A DNA stretch of 49,309 bases, from contig CABMIU010000048.1 in assembly GCA_902386385.1 (NCBI GenBank), positions 1 through 49,309 of the forward strand, in the 5' to 3' direction. The notes beneath the pieces were generated by a model. The model saw only the letters and a program-made list of their open reading frames with translations. It ran no database searches and was not told where the DNA came from. The position numbers were made by a program, and so were the translations under genes. Shown here piece by piece: positions 1-9,848 of the stretch (its first letter is position 1; every line of letters starts with the position of its first letter). The stretch is from an uncultured archaeon. Its GTDB lineage: Archaea; Iainarchaeota; Iainarchaeia; Iainarchaeales; Iainarchaeaceae.

Positions 1-122
1 AGGACCCCTCGCCATTTATGGCGAGGTTTTTGCTCGGGGCCCTTTCAACGGTTTGACAAATGAAATATTGGCGTATTATTCAGTTTTGTCAAACCGTTGC
101 CGTTGACGGCTTTTTATGAGAC
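1..122. repeat. Left copy of a 122-bp exact direct repeat (second copy 49188..49309)
   Basis: Bases 1-122 are identical to the last 122 bases of the window; contains hairpin CCTCGCC-atttat-GGCGAGG and 14-bp inverted repeat AACGGTTTGACAAA/TTTGTCAAACCGTT. Confidence 0.97.
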
Positions 123-213
123 CCCGCCAACCCAGTTCCCTGCGGGAACCCCGTTGACGGAAATGCTTCGCAGGGCTTCAGCCCGCGGTGCTCAGGCTCA
201 TGGCCTTCCTTGC

Positions 214-424
214 TCAAGGTAAACAGGCTCGGCCTTTTCCGTTTTTTACCATGACAAACTCCGCCCCTATGAGCCCCTTCAATTTTTCAGAGAGCGCCTC
301 GGGGTCACGTTAACTTCCTTTTGCAGTGGCCGAACGGAACACCCGGGTTGTCCCTGTACAAAACCAGCATTTTCTTCAGGGAAATCAGGTCTTGGAAAAA
401 GTCAAGGGGTTTTTTTGTTTCCAT
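214..424 (-). pseudogene. Small decayed or frameshifted ORF (METKKPLDFFQDLISLKKMLVLYRDNPGVPFGHCKRKLT* then DPEALSEKLKGLIGAEFVMVKNGKGRACLP*)
   Basis: Minus strand: ATG at 424, stop at 305; protein-like reading continues in another frame to a stop at 214. Not in the ORF track because of length. Confidence 0.35.
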
Positions 425-1249
425 GTGTTTATTCACAGCCAGAGAAATTAAATCCTTTTTGGGCAAAGTCAAAAATAATGGCCATGCTTAAGTTTAATTG
501 CCTTTTGAACCGGTTTTCAGTCATGGTAAAACATCCCGCTGGAAGACTCCTGCGCAGGTCTCTGAACCGCCTCAATAAGAGCCTGCCCATGCGGATTTCA
601 ACACAAAAACCCCGCGAAGGCAGGGCGGAACTGCTTTCAATTAGGGAAAGGCTAAGGGGGAAAAGTGTGCGGGAAATCCGAAGTGAAATGAGGGACGCAA
701 TGTTGCCATTGCATAAAAAGGAAGAGCGCCTGATACGATATCCGAGAATAAAGACGGAAGGTCTGCTTACTATGGAAGAAGCAAAGGATTCGATTTTGGG
801 CTATGCCTTTGGACTGCAGGAAAAATTCCCATTTGAAATGCGTTTTGCCAGGCGAACGGATAAAGACAAGGCGAATGAGCTTGTCCAGCAAAAGCTCTGC
901 ATAAAATTCATTGCCAATGCCGCGTGCGAACTCGGGGGGGGTGCCAGAAGCAGCGAGATTGAATACAATTGCTTTGGTTGATTCGCTCTCGAGATATGCT
1001 GATGAAAAATACAAGCGAGGCGCTGAGTACAAAATCCGGGTTAACCCCAATGTGGCTGAATTAAAACTCATTTTACAAATCGGGGGGCAGAACTTGGCCG
1101 TGATTTATGGCGAATTGAGAAAATTCGAGCAGGAACTTGTCGATCCGCATATTAATATAATTGCAAATGAATTATTCTCCGCCAGCCTTCGCTGCCCTTA
1201 TCATACAATTTACTGGAGTCTGCTCCTCGCGAAAACATTTTTGAGGTAA
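415..1249 (+). pseudogene. Hypothetical protein split by a frameshift at an 8-G run (ORFs 415..981 and 911..1249)
   Basis: Two overlapping plus-strand ORFs; adding or removing one G in the run near 929-937 joins ...KFIANAACELGG to VPEAARLNTIALVDSLSRYADEKYKRG... Confidence 0.55.
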
Positions 1250-2433
1250 TGGTTGGCCTTTACAAAATCCGGCCAGCCCTCGTTTTAAAACGCTTTTCCC
1301 CTGGCTTTCTATTCATGGCTCCGGAGAGCAAGCAAGGCAACAATTTCGGCAGCAAGGGCAGAAATAGAATCGCAGCGAAAAATTCAGCGAAAACAAGCCC
1401 CTGCGAAGAAACGGAATTCCTCTCGCAGATGCAGGTCTCCAAGCTCCGCTCCGCTAAGTATGAGCTTGCCGGTTCCCACTCCGGCGTGCAGGTTTGCTCT
1501 TGGAGCAAGAAGGCCCTGCGCAGGGAAGGCGTGTGCTACAAGCAGAAGTTCTATGGGGTAGAATGTGAGCAGTGCTGCCAGATGTCGCCCGCGGTGCTGT
1601 GGTGCAACGAGAACTGCATTTTCTGCTGGCGGCCAATGGAATGGATGCAGAAGAGAGGCCTTTCCGGGGCAAGCATCGACAGTCCTGAAAAAATAATTTC
1701 CGGTTCAATTGCCGCGAGGAAAAAGCTCCTTTACGGCTTCAAGGGCCTCGAAGTCGTCGGCCCGGAAAGGTTTGAAAAAATCGCCTTCCCTTCGCACTGG
1801 GCTATTTCGCTTTCAGGCGAGCCAACGCTTTACCCGAAAATATGTGAACTCATCGCGGAACTGAAAAAATTGCCCGGGACAAAGAGCGTTTTCCTTGTTA
1901 CCAATGCGCAGGAAACCGGCGTGTTCAGGAAGATGGCAAAAAACTCCGGGTTCCTGCCCTCGCAGCTTTATGTTTCCCTTGACGCGCCTAATGAATCAAT
2001 GTTCAAAAAAGTGAACAGGCCATCTGCAGGGGCCTCGTGGGAAAACCTGTTACGCTCGCTTGAAATTATTTCCGGCATGAAAACACGGAAGGTCGTCAGG
2101 ATAACGCTAATAAAAAATGTCAATGACGACAATGGCCTCATTGGGCAATGGGTTGATGTTATTGGCAGGATGGCCCCTGAGTTCGTTGAAGTAAAATCCT
2201 ATATGCATCTGGGCGAGTCGCGCAAGAGGCTGGGGCGCGAAAACATGCCGTCTTTCAGCGAAGTGATGTCCTGGACAAAGGGCTTTGCAAAGGCCTCTGG
2301 ATATATTGTGAAGGATTCCTCCAGGCCAAGCCGGATTGTGCTCCTGGTGCGCCAAGATTTGGGCGGCAGAAGCACTAAGTTCAAATTCGCGAGGGAAGAA
2401 ATGGCAATAGATGGTGAAGGGATTGACTTTTGA
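1249..2433 (+). CDS. taw1: 4-demethylwyosine synthase TYW1/Taw1 (radical SAM)
   Basis: CNENCIFCWRP radical-SAM CxxxCxxC motif, upstream CEQCCQMSP cysteines, SGEPTLYP motif. Start may be at 1315. Confidence 0.95.
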   Translation: MVGLYKIRPALVLKRFSPGFLFMAPESKQGNNFGSKGRNRIAAKNSAKTSPCEETEFLSQMQVSKLRSAKYELAGSHSGVQVCSWSKKALRREGVCYKQKFYGVECEQCCQMSPAVLWCNENCIFCWRPMEWMQKRGLSGASIDSPEKIISGSIAARKKLLYGFKGLEVVGPERFEKIAFPSHWAISLSGEPTLYPKICELIAELKKLPGTKSVFLVTNAQETGVFRKMAKNSGFLPSQLYVSLDAPNESMFKKVNRPSAGASWENLLRSLEIISGMKTRKVVRITLIKNVNDDNGLIGQWVDVIGRMAPEFVEVKSYMHLGESRKRLGRENMPSFSEVMSWTKGFAKASGYIVKDSSRPSRIVLLVRQDLGGRSTKFKFAREEMAIDGEGIDF

Positions 2434-2482
2434 ATCATTTTCCGCTTCCTTCACATTTTTATACAATTAATGCATCTATGTT

Positions 2483-3061
2483 GTGGTAATCATGGGTTCA
2501 GCGGTTCGCATACTTCCGAGTCGCCTATTTATGGCTTTGGCATTCGTTTCCTTGGCGCTTTCCGTTCTTGCCCCGTTTGCGGAATCTTTTGGCAGCACTG
2601 ACAACGTGCTCGGCATTTCAATAATCCCTGAAAAGACCCTTTACCTCAAAGGCAAGGACCAAAAAATAGTTCTTTCCATCGCGCCTGTGAGGTATAGCGG
2701 GGCCATTCAAGAAGTTCCTGTGACCCTGACAAAGACCGGGCCATCCGGAAGGCGGGAAACAATAGATATTCCCGCGAATCCAGTGCCGGTTGGAACGCCC
2801 GCAGCTCCTTTGTCTTTCACTGCCGAAATGGGCATTGATGGAATGACCGAGCCCGGCGTGTATGTTTTCACTGTTTCCGTTCCGGTGCAGCCCGGGGAAA
2901 CAATTGCCATTGACAATTCAGGCAGTGCCGCGGTCCAGGTTGCGGACAACAGGGGCAGCGCAGTGCCGGAAATTCCTGTTCCGCTGGCCGCAATTGCATT
3001 CACTGCAATAATTGCCATTTTGCGAAAAGCCAAGAAATCAGTGCAGGATGCTCAGCTTTAA
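2483..3061 (+). CDS. Secreted Ig-like protein with C-terminal PEIP-TM-basic sorting-type tail
   Basis: N-terminal hydrophobic signal; C-terminus VPEIPVPLAAIAFTAIIAILRKAKKSV resembles a PEF/PEP-CTERM-like tripartite signal. Confidence 0.75.
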   Translation: MVIMGSAVRILPSRLFMALAFVSLALSVLAPFAESFGSTDNVLGISIIPEKTLYLKGKDQKIVLSIAPVRYSGAIQEVPVTLTKTGPSGRRETIDIPANPVPVGTPAAPLSFTAEMGIDGMTEPGVYVFTVSVPVQPGETIAIDNSGSAAVQVADNRGSAVPEIPVPLAAIAFTAIIAILRKAKKSVQDAQL

Positions 3062-3070
3062 ATAAATCCT

Positions 3071-3394
3071 GTGCGTCTTATTTGCATGGCTGCTGATGAG
3101 GAAACGACTCTCGAAGGCAATGTGCGCGGCAATGGCTTCTGGACGACAGAGCGCAAGCTCTTTGCCCTGTTTTTCATACTTGGCCTTGCAATAGGGGGTT
3201 TCCTGGTGCACACTTACATTGACCCTGCCTTTTATGGCCTTCAGGCAAAAGACACCAATTCCATCATCGAGGAAAACTCTCGCCTCGATTCGAGGGCCGA
3301 GGAACTGTACAACTGCCTCCTCGAGAACAACATTCCCCCGAGCGTCTGCGGCGCCCCGGATTACAATGGCGAGTACAAGCTGGACGTTTCCTGA
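3071..3394 (+). CDS. Small single-TM hypothetical protein
   Basis: ORF with TM segment LFALFFILGLAIGGFLVHTYI; likely start at MAADEE. Confidence 0.65.
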   Translation: MRLICMAADEETTLEGNVRGNGFWTTERKLFALFFILGLAIGGFLVHTYIDPAFYGLQAKDTNSIIEENSRLDSRAEELYNCLLENNIPPSVCGAPDYNGEYKLDVS

Positions 3395-3489
3395 AGGCTC
3401 CTGAAAGTCAATGGGCAATTTGGGCAGTTTATCCACATATATTTGTTTTGTCCATGCAAGGATATGCCGAGCAAGGCCAAAATATCAAG

Positions 3490-4197
3490 CTAGTCGAGTT
3501 GTTTCCTTTTCCTTCCCTTTGCCTCGCGCTTCGGGGCAGGGTGCCTTTCCTTTGCTATTTTTTCCGGCACGTCAATCACGAATTCATCCGCGAGTTCAAG
3601 AGTCGCCCTGTCTTCTTTCTCCCGTGCCTCGACCTTTCCGAGGGTCTTTTCAAGTTCGTTCAGGATTCCGGCCTGCTTCACCTTGTCGAACGCATCCGCT
3701 TCCACTATTTTTTTCAGGGCATGCTCCATTTCGATTAGGCCTGAGTGCATTTCCCCGAACTCTGCCCTGAACTTTGAAAATGCCTTAATGCCAGTCCCCG
3801 CCTTTTTCCCTTTTGCAGGCAGGGCGGCCTTCGCCTCCGAGCCGTGCCATTGTCTGGCATTTTCAGCAAACGCGCGGGAAACCGGGGCGAACAGCTTCTG
3901 GATTTCGTTCTTTTTTGCTAGGCACCCCCCGAAGGCGCTGCGCCGCCCCAATCCGATTATGCCGCCCAGGTTCTCAGTGCAGAAATCGTCAATCTCCCAT
4001 ATTTTTTTGCCTATTGCATTGCAGAGGAAAACCGCGTCAAGGCATGTGCTTATCGCGTCCCTCGCATTTTCATAGTCCTCCTTTGCAACCTCGCCTTTGG
4101 TGTATCTCCTTTCGAGCAGGGCCATGCTGCCTGTGAGAGACTCAGAGAGCAGGGCGAAATCCCGTTCAATTGTTTTTCCCGTGTTGCCTTGGGGCAT
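3490..4197 (-). CDS. Hypothetical charged alpha-helical protein
   Basis: 235-aa minus ORF with plausible composition, divergent from 4349..7618. Confidence 0.7.
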   Translation of the reverse strand: MPQGNTGKTIERDFALLSESLTGSMALLERRYTKGEVAKEDYENARDAISTCLDAVFLCNAIGKKIWEIDDFCTENLGGIIGLGRRSAFGGCLAKKNEIQKLFAPVSRAFAENARQWHGSEAKAALPAKGKKAGTGIKAFSKFRAEFGEMHSGLIEMEHALKKIVEADAFDKVKQAGILNELEKTLGKVEAREKEDRATLELADEFVIDVPEKIAKERHPAPKREAKGRKRKQLD

Positions 4198-4348
4198 GTT
4201 ACTATTCCATCTTTGGCGGATAAAATGCTTCCCCTTCGCAGAAAATGCCCTTTACCATGGATTGCGGGGTAAGCAACAGCAGAACGCCAATTCAATTAAT
4301 TCGTCAATTGTCGAAATAATTATATTTGTTTGCCTGCCTGCTTTTGTA

Positions 4349-7300
4349 ATGCCTTTGCAAAAGAACAGGTGCATCATCATGCTGCCTGCCGGTGTTTTCC
4401 CTGCCGCTTTTGCAGCCACTGTGCTGATTTTTTTCACGGCTTCCTTCAGCGGCTGCATCGACGTTCCCACAAAGGAAGCGAGGCTAGAGTGCCTCGAGCT
4501 TTCATCCTACCCTTTCCCGAACATCCCTGAATGCTCAACCACTGAACGCTGCTTCTCTGAAGCGGAAACCGCTTTCAGGCTTAACCTGCTGCCTTTCAGC
4601 CATGAAGTTGCTTCAGAACTATTCAGCGCAAAAGGCCATGTTGCCAGTTCATGGCTTTTCATGAACCGCGCAAAGGAAACCCTTCAGGATATCCGTTCTG
4701 AATGCAATTCAGGGTCTTTTGCAAAAATCCCCCAGATGGCAAATGAACTGCGTGCAAATCTCCTGTCCGTGGCGAAAGAAACCGACCTTTTCAGCGAAAA
4801 GGCCTCTAAATCAATTCTTGTCGAGGTGGCAGTGCTAGAAGGCCAGGACATAAATCTAGTGCGCAACCAGCCTCTCTTTGACGATTTCATACTGCTGAAC
4901 CAGAACATAATCGATTTTTCACGCGGAAATTCCTCTTCAGAAACCTATGCCGCGGTTTCCCTCCGCGAGGAAAAAAAATTGAATGGGATAGCCGAAAAGC
5001 TTGGCATGGGGAAAGTGATTCCGGAAAAAAGCGTTTTCAGCCTGCTCGCGGAGAATGATTCGCGGATTGCAAAGCTTTCAGGCCTCAAGGAAAAGGACTT
5101 TCCAATATCCCTGCTGCTGCCGGTTTTCAGCGGCGCATCGCAAATGCTTGACAGTTTCATTGGCATCTCAGACTCTGTCGGGCTTCTGAAAAGGGTGCCG
5201 CCCTCGGAAGTATTTGAGGCGGTTTCAGGCATCATCGGGAAGGAATCTTCTGCCGCAGGCGAATTCTTTGCAATGTTCAGGAATGACTCCGGGCACAGGC
5301 TCGGCCTCGCTGAAAGCAACAGGGAAGAGGCAAAAAGGGCAAGAACCCTCCTTGCAAGCCTTGGGGAAAGGGCAAAAGATGTTTCAGAAAAATCCGGTGG
5401 CGCGGGCAGGTTTTCAGCTGCAGGCATTCCGCGGGATTTTATCCGGCGTTTCAATGAAAATGCTTCGCGAATAGAGGCAGGGCTCCGCTCCGCTGAAGAA
5501 GCCGATTTTTTGAAATCATCCACCCCCGGCAAAGTGTCATGGGAAATTTTCAGGCAAGGCCTCGAAGCGGATTCCCTCGCAGGCGAAGTTGCCGTTGCAG
5601 AGGAAAAGCTTGCATCGGCGTCAGGCTCCTGCGCAGTTGAGCTTGAAAGTGCGAAGGCCGCAATTTCCTCGAAAGGCTTTTCCTCCTCTGGCCCTGTTGC
5701 CGCTGCCCTGCGCGAGAAGCTCTCCTTGTCAATCGAGCGCTTTGAAAAAACAGGCGAATTCAGGCATTGCGAAGATTCATTGGAAACTTTCAGCGAGCTT
5801 TCATCCGCGATTGAAAGCGGCGCCCCGGAGGAATTTGCCTCCAAAAGAATATCTGACTGCTTCTCAAAATGCTCGGGGCTCCTGGCTTTTGATTCCTCGG
5901 GCGAGGCTACTGCCCGGCTCGGTGGCATGATGCGCATTGAAAGGCCTTACAATGACCCGCTCCTCTTGCTGGATTCCTGCAGGGGCCTGATAAGCGTGCT
6001 CGAGCAGTCAGCCAAATCAGGGCATTCTGTTGCAAGGGCGAATTCCCTGTTTTCAGAAGCAAGCCAGAAAACAGGCTTCGCAAAATACATCCTGGAAAAC
6101 TTTGAATGCCTCGCTTCCGGGAAAAAGGCCGAAAAAATTATCGGCGATTTTGCAAGTGCTTCAGAAAAATTCGAAGGCGGCCTGCTGAAACTGGACGGCG
6201 TTTCTCCAGAAAGTGCAGCGGAAACCTCAAAGCTCCTCGAGGGCATACTTTTTGGCATGGATGATGCCCTCCCCCTGCTCGCAAGGGAAGCCTTTGAATG
6301 CAAGGCATCGGTTTCGGAAGCAGCCCTCCCGGGCTTCAAGGGGAAATGCATCCGCATCGCATTGCAGAACAACGGGCTTTCATTGCCGCTGCAATTCTCC
6401 GCAAATTTGCCCATTCCCTCACAGGGCGCGTCAACGGCTTTTTCCACCGGCAACGTTTCATTTGTACAAACGCCTGATGCAAACAAAACAGAATTTAATT
6501 TCTCGTCCCTCGCCGCAGGAATTAATTCAATAATAATTTGCTTTCCCGATGAAGGCGATGCCGCCGATGCCAATGCCCCCGGAGCAAATTCCCCTGTCAT
6601 TGCAGGCGACGGAAATTCCCTGCGCCTCCAGGATAGCAATGGCAGTAATGGGTCGATTGGCGGTTTCGGCAGTTTCCCCGATGAAAACGCTTTTGGCCGG
6701 ATGCAGGCCGCAGCAGCAATAATTTCCGGAAAGGATTCCATTATCCGCGGCGCAGCCGTTCTTGAGCAGGACAGGAACGCCCTTGTGTCATATGGCCTTG
6801 ACATTGAGATGCTTGCCCTTTCAGGAAAGCTTGAACAGGCCGGAAAAGCCCTAAACACGCTCAGGGAAAAGGCAAAGGAAATGGAAGCGAGGAAAGCGGA
6901 TGCAGATTCAGTGAAAGCCGGTGCTGCTGCCGCACTTGGCGCTGCCAATGAGCTGAGCACTGTGTCAGCTGCGCTAAGCCAGAAAACAACCCTGATCGAA
7001 CGCAACTTTTCAGAACTCACAAAAGGCGAGCTGGATTCGATTTATCCTTTCCTGCCGATTTCGCAGGCAAGGCTCAAGGAACTCCGCGGAATAGCTGATG
7101 ATGCGGAAAAGCATTCAGGCCTAGCCGAGAAAATCTCCGCTTTCCTGGATTCGGGCAGGTTCGCGGATGTGTCCAAGCTCGCTGAAAAGGAAGGGCTCGC
7201 TGCAATTGTTGCGTCAGCAAAGGCCGCAAACGAAGAGGCGGGAAAGGCATTGGAGGCAATGGAAAGCTCTGCAGCGTCCTCTTATGCAGCCGCAGACGCA

Positions 7301-7618
7301 ATCCAAAAAAATACTGGTGCCGGAAAGGCTGACTCCGAGGCAGGCCTGCTGAATGCAAAGCTCGCCCTTGAAAGGAAATCCTACCTCAAGTCGATTCTCG
7401 CCTCAAATGCAGTGCAGGAATCAATAGGCTCCGGGATGGCGGCCCTGCCGAGGAATGAAATCCCCCCTGCAGTTTATTTCCTGATAGTGGCAATAGTCGG
7501 TGCAGGCATTTACATTTACCGCAAAACCGGAAAAGGGGAAAAAGGCAAAGGTGAGGGATTGGTTGCTGAACGGCCTGTAAGGGGCATTAGCAATGAAAGC
7601 TGGATGCCGCAGGGTTAA
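4349..7618 (+). CDS. Very large secreted, membrane-anchored helical protein
   Basis: Signal sequence with lipobox-like FFTASFSGC, long Ala/Glu/Ser-rich helical body, C-terminal TM (AVYFLIVAIVGAGIYIYRK). Start refined to MPLQKNRCIIM from ORF 4097..7618. Confidence 0.8.
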   Translation: MPLQKNRCIIMLPAGVFPAAFAATVLIFFTASFSGCIDVPTKEARLECLELSSYPFPNIPECSTTERCFSEAETAFRLNLLPFSHEVASELFSAKGHVASSWLFMNRAKETLQDIRSECNSGSFAKIPQMANELRANLLSVAKETDLFSEKASKSILVEVAVLEGQDINLVRNQPLFDDFILLNQNIIDFSRGNSSSETYAAVSLREEKKLNGIAEKLGMGKVIPEKSVFSLLAENDSRIAKLSGLKEKDFPISLLLPVFSGASQMLDSFIGISDSVGLLKRVPPSEVFEAVSGIIGKESSAAGEFFAMFRNDSGHRLGLAESNREEAKRARTLLASLGERAKDVSEKSGGAGRFSAAGIPRDFIRRFNENASRIEAGLRSAEEADFLKSSTPGKVSWEIFRQGLEADSLAGEVAVAEEKLASASGSCAVELESAKAAISSKGFSSSGPVAAALREKLSLSIERFEKTGEFRHCEDSLETFSELSSAIESGAPEEFASKRISDCFSKCSGLLAFDSSGEATARLGGMMRIERPYNDPLLLLDSCRGLISVLEQSAKSGHSVARANSLFSEASQKTGFAKYILENFECLASGKKAEKIIGDFASASEKFEGGLLKLDGVSPESAAETSKLLEGILFGMDDALPLLAREAFECKASVSEAALPGFKGKCIRIALQNNGLSLPLQFSANLPIPSQGASTAFSTGNVSFVQTPDANKTEFNFSSLAAGINSIIICFPDEGDAADANAPGANSPVIAGDGNSLRLQDSNGSNGSIGGFGSFPDENAFGRMQAAAAIISGKDSIIRGAAVLEQDRNALVSYGLDIEMLALSGKLEQAGKALNTLREKAKEMEARKADADSVKAGAAAALGAANELSTVSAALSQKTTLIERNFSELTKGELDSIYPFLPISQARLKELRGIADDAEKHSGLAEKISAFLDSGRFADVSKLAEKEGLAAIVASAKAANEEAGKALEAMESSAASSYAAADAIQKNTGAGKADSEAGLLNAKLALERKSYLKSILASNAVQESIGSGMAALPRNEIPPAVYFLIVAIVGAGIYIYRKTGKGEKGKGEGLVAERPVRGISNESWMPQG

Positions 7619-8862
7619 GCCGGGTAATCTTTCTTGAAATAGTAGAAATAAGCGAGCACGCCAAGGCCCGCAAGGGTAAGGAGCAGCGCACCCGCCATTT
7701 CTATTGAAAGCGCCGGCTTCTCGACAAGGATTGTGGTGCCCGGGCAGCTGTACTGTTCCCCCTCATATTCAATCAGGCAGCTTATCTCATAATTTCCGGG
7801 CTGTGTTGCGCCTGCTTCAAACCTGAGTTCCTGCGACTGGCCCTCATTGAGCACTGGGACTTCCTGTGAATCCTGCCCTGAAATCTCCATGCCTGTCCTC
7901 AATGTCACTTTTATGCCGCGCGCCTGCACCCCGGTGTTCTTGAGGACAATCTTCAAAGGCATCTTCTGCCCAGCAACAGCCTTGTCGTTCTCAAGCAGGA
8001 CCTGGCCCGAAACCCTGTTGGAGTCTATTGCCTCTATTGCAGGCCTGTTCGAAATAAACTGTTCCTCCTCGCCGAATGCATTCATGAAAACCATTACAGC
8101 GGGAAGCAGGCTCATTGGCACTGCCTTGTTTGCAACCGCCTTATAGGAAATCCTTAGTTCTCCCGGAACAGCACATTTTCCGCCAGTGGACCATTCCCGG
8201 CACTTTTCCACGACACCTGTCTTCGATGTTTCGCCTCCAAGCACGCTCGCTTCGGGCAATGCCTCCCTGAGATCAATGCGCCTGTAGCTCAGCGAAATCG
8301 GTGCGTCAACGCTGCCAAAGTTCCTTGCGACCGCAATGATGTCAAAAGGGACCTTTACACGGGGCTTTGTAGATTCAAGCTGGAACTCAAGGCCCCCTTC
8401 TTTCGGGAAATAAGGCATCTCATAAAGGCCGAAAGTTGAATCCGCGGTAATCCATATTGAATTTCCAGGGGCCGCCTTGCCGCAAACCCTTATTGTGTTG
8501 TCCCCGACTCTCAGCGTCCCGAAAGGCAGCACAATCCTTGCAACGCCATTCCTGAAATCGGCAGGCCTGTATTCCGCAAAGGCTTCTTTCTGGCTGTTTA
8601 TGAAAAGCGTTATAAGCGGGTTGCCTGCCTCGCTCGGAAGGAACTTTGCCCTGAGCGAGAAAACAGGGAAAATTTCGGCGTTGGTGTCAGCAGGCAATGA
8701 AACATCAAAATCTTTGCAGGAAAAAACATTAGAATCACTTATGTAGAAATCCTGCTTTCCCTGTGATTTGAAGTCCTGCTCGCTTATCGTGGCGGCGCTC
8801 GTTATGTAACCCGCAAGGAGCAGGGCGAAAAGTGCAATGCAATATTTCCAATTATTCCCCAT
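7615..8862 (-). CDS. Secreted CARDB-like domain protein with C-terminal TM
   Basis: Signal peptide, CARDB-like repeats (VPFDIIAVARNFGSVDAPISLSY; KMPLKIVLKNTGVQARGIKVTL), C-terminal TM. Confidence 0.75.
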   Translation of the reverse strand: MGNNWKYCIALFALLLAGYITSAATISEQDFKSQGKQDFYISDSNVFSCKDFDVSLPADTNAEIFPVFSLRAKFLPSEAGNPLITLFINSQKEAFAEYRPADFRNGVARIVLPFGTLRVGDNTIRVCGKAAPGNSIWITADSTFGLYEMPYFPKEGGLEFQLESTKPRVKVPFDIIAVARNFGSVDAPISLSYRRIDLREALPEASVLGGETSKTGVVEKCREWSTGGKCAVPGELRISYKAVANKAVPMSLLPAVMVFMNAFGEEEQFISNRPAIEAIDSNRVSGQVLLENDKAVAGQKMPLKIVLKNTGVQARGIKVTLRTGMEISGQDSQEVPVLNEGQSQELRFEAGATQPGNYEISCLIEYEGEQYSCPGTTILVEKPALSIEMAGALLLTLAGLGVLAYFYYFKKDYPA

Positions 8863-8931
8863 TAATTCCCCTTCCTGTTTATTTGCTATTTGAACTTCCT
8901 AATAATGAGTTCCAAACCACTTAATTAACTT

Positions 8932-9507
8932 TTATTTTTTGCTTTTTCCGGCTTTTTTCTGCATTTTTCTTCTTAATCCCCTTTTTGCGTTTTTTTTTCC
9001 TGCCCCGCTTTTTATTTTTAGCTTCATTTTAGAGCGGAGTTCCACTATTGTTTCGCATAAAGTTTCTTTAATGCTTTTGTTGTTCGCGATTTCGATTATT
9101 TTCGCCTTCGGGTAATTCCTGAGGCAGTGCTTCCTGCAGTAATCAATTCCCTCGCAGAAAACATTGTCCTGCACCTTCTCGTCGCTGTAACCCCTGAGTT
9201 CAAGGCGCGCAGCCAACCTTTCTGGCTCCACTCTCAGCAAAACAACCGAATCCGCCTTTGCCCTTATTTCACATAGCATGTGCCCCTCTATAATCACGTT
9301 GTCGTTCCTTGCAAGGAATTTATTTAGCCGCGTCCCTAGCTTTTCCAGCGGCACGACAAGCTCGTTGTTTTCAGGGTCGAATTCCCCAATCCCTTCAGCC
9401 AATGCGAACTCGCGCTCGTTCACGGCCTTGAAGCCGAGTGCTTCGCCGAGCTTCTTCGCGAGCGTTGTCTTTCCCGTTCCCGGGGTGCCGGTGATGATGA
9501 GGCGCAT
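8932..9507 (-). CDS. Adenylate kinase, Fap7/AK6-like P-loop NMP kinase
   Basis: MRLIITGTPGTGKTTLAKKLGEALG P-loop; NNELVVPLEKL and NVIIEGH motifs; start refined to MRLIITG. Confidence 0.85.
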   Translation of the reverse strand: MRLIITGTPGTGKTTLAKKLGEALGFKAVNEREFALAEGIGEFDPENNELVVPLEKLGTRLNKFLARNDNVIIEGHMLCEIRAKADSVVLLRVEPERLAARLELRGYSDEKVQDNVFCEGIDYCRKHCLRNYPKAKIIEIANNKSIKETLCETIVELRSKMKLKIKSGAGKKNAKRGLRRKMQKKAGKSKK

Positions 9508-9848
9508 GAGTGAAATTTGCCTGGATTGTAAAATAAAACCGATTGTTGTCCGCATGTGTCCAGGATGTGGCTTATTCCTGCCCTGCAATCCATTTTTCGT
9601 ACTGCTTGTGATTGCCGAAATAAAGCCGCCAAATCTCGAACAGGCTGCAAATAGAACCGCGAAGAAAAGCCAATTTCACGGACTTTAAGCAAAAGCCCTT
9701 AGTCGGAAAACGAAGTTCAATATCTATCATAGCTATAAAGCCATCCCTTCACAGGTGCAAAGCCTGTTTTATGCGGCAAAGCGGGTTTCCAAAAACCAGT
9801 GCTTCCACTGAAGAAAAAGAGTAAGGCGGAGAGGGGAGGAAGGGGTGA

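Noticed and set aside
4945-7020. Large minus-strand ORFs 4945..5937 and 5947..7020
   Set aside because: Antisense to the clearly coding 4349..7618 gene; Ser/Pro/Ala-rich shadow translation.
9591-9692. Short minus-strand reading VKLAFLRGSICSLFEIWRLYFGNHKQYEKWIAGQE
   Set aside because: Only 35 aa, no promoter or family evidence; possibly a remnant but not supportable.
9720-9800. Possible tRNA-like segment in the 9.7-kb intergenic
   Set aside because: Could not draw a cloverleaf with T-arm GTTCRANNC and acceptor pairing.
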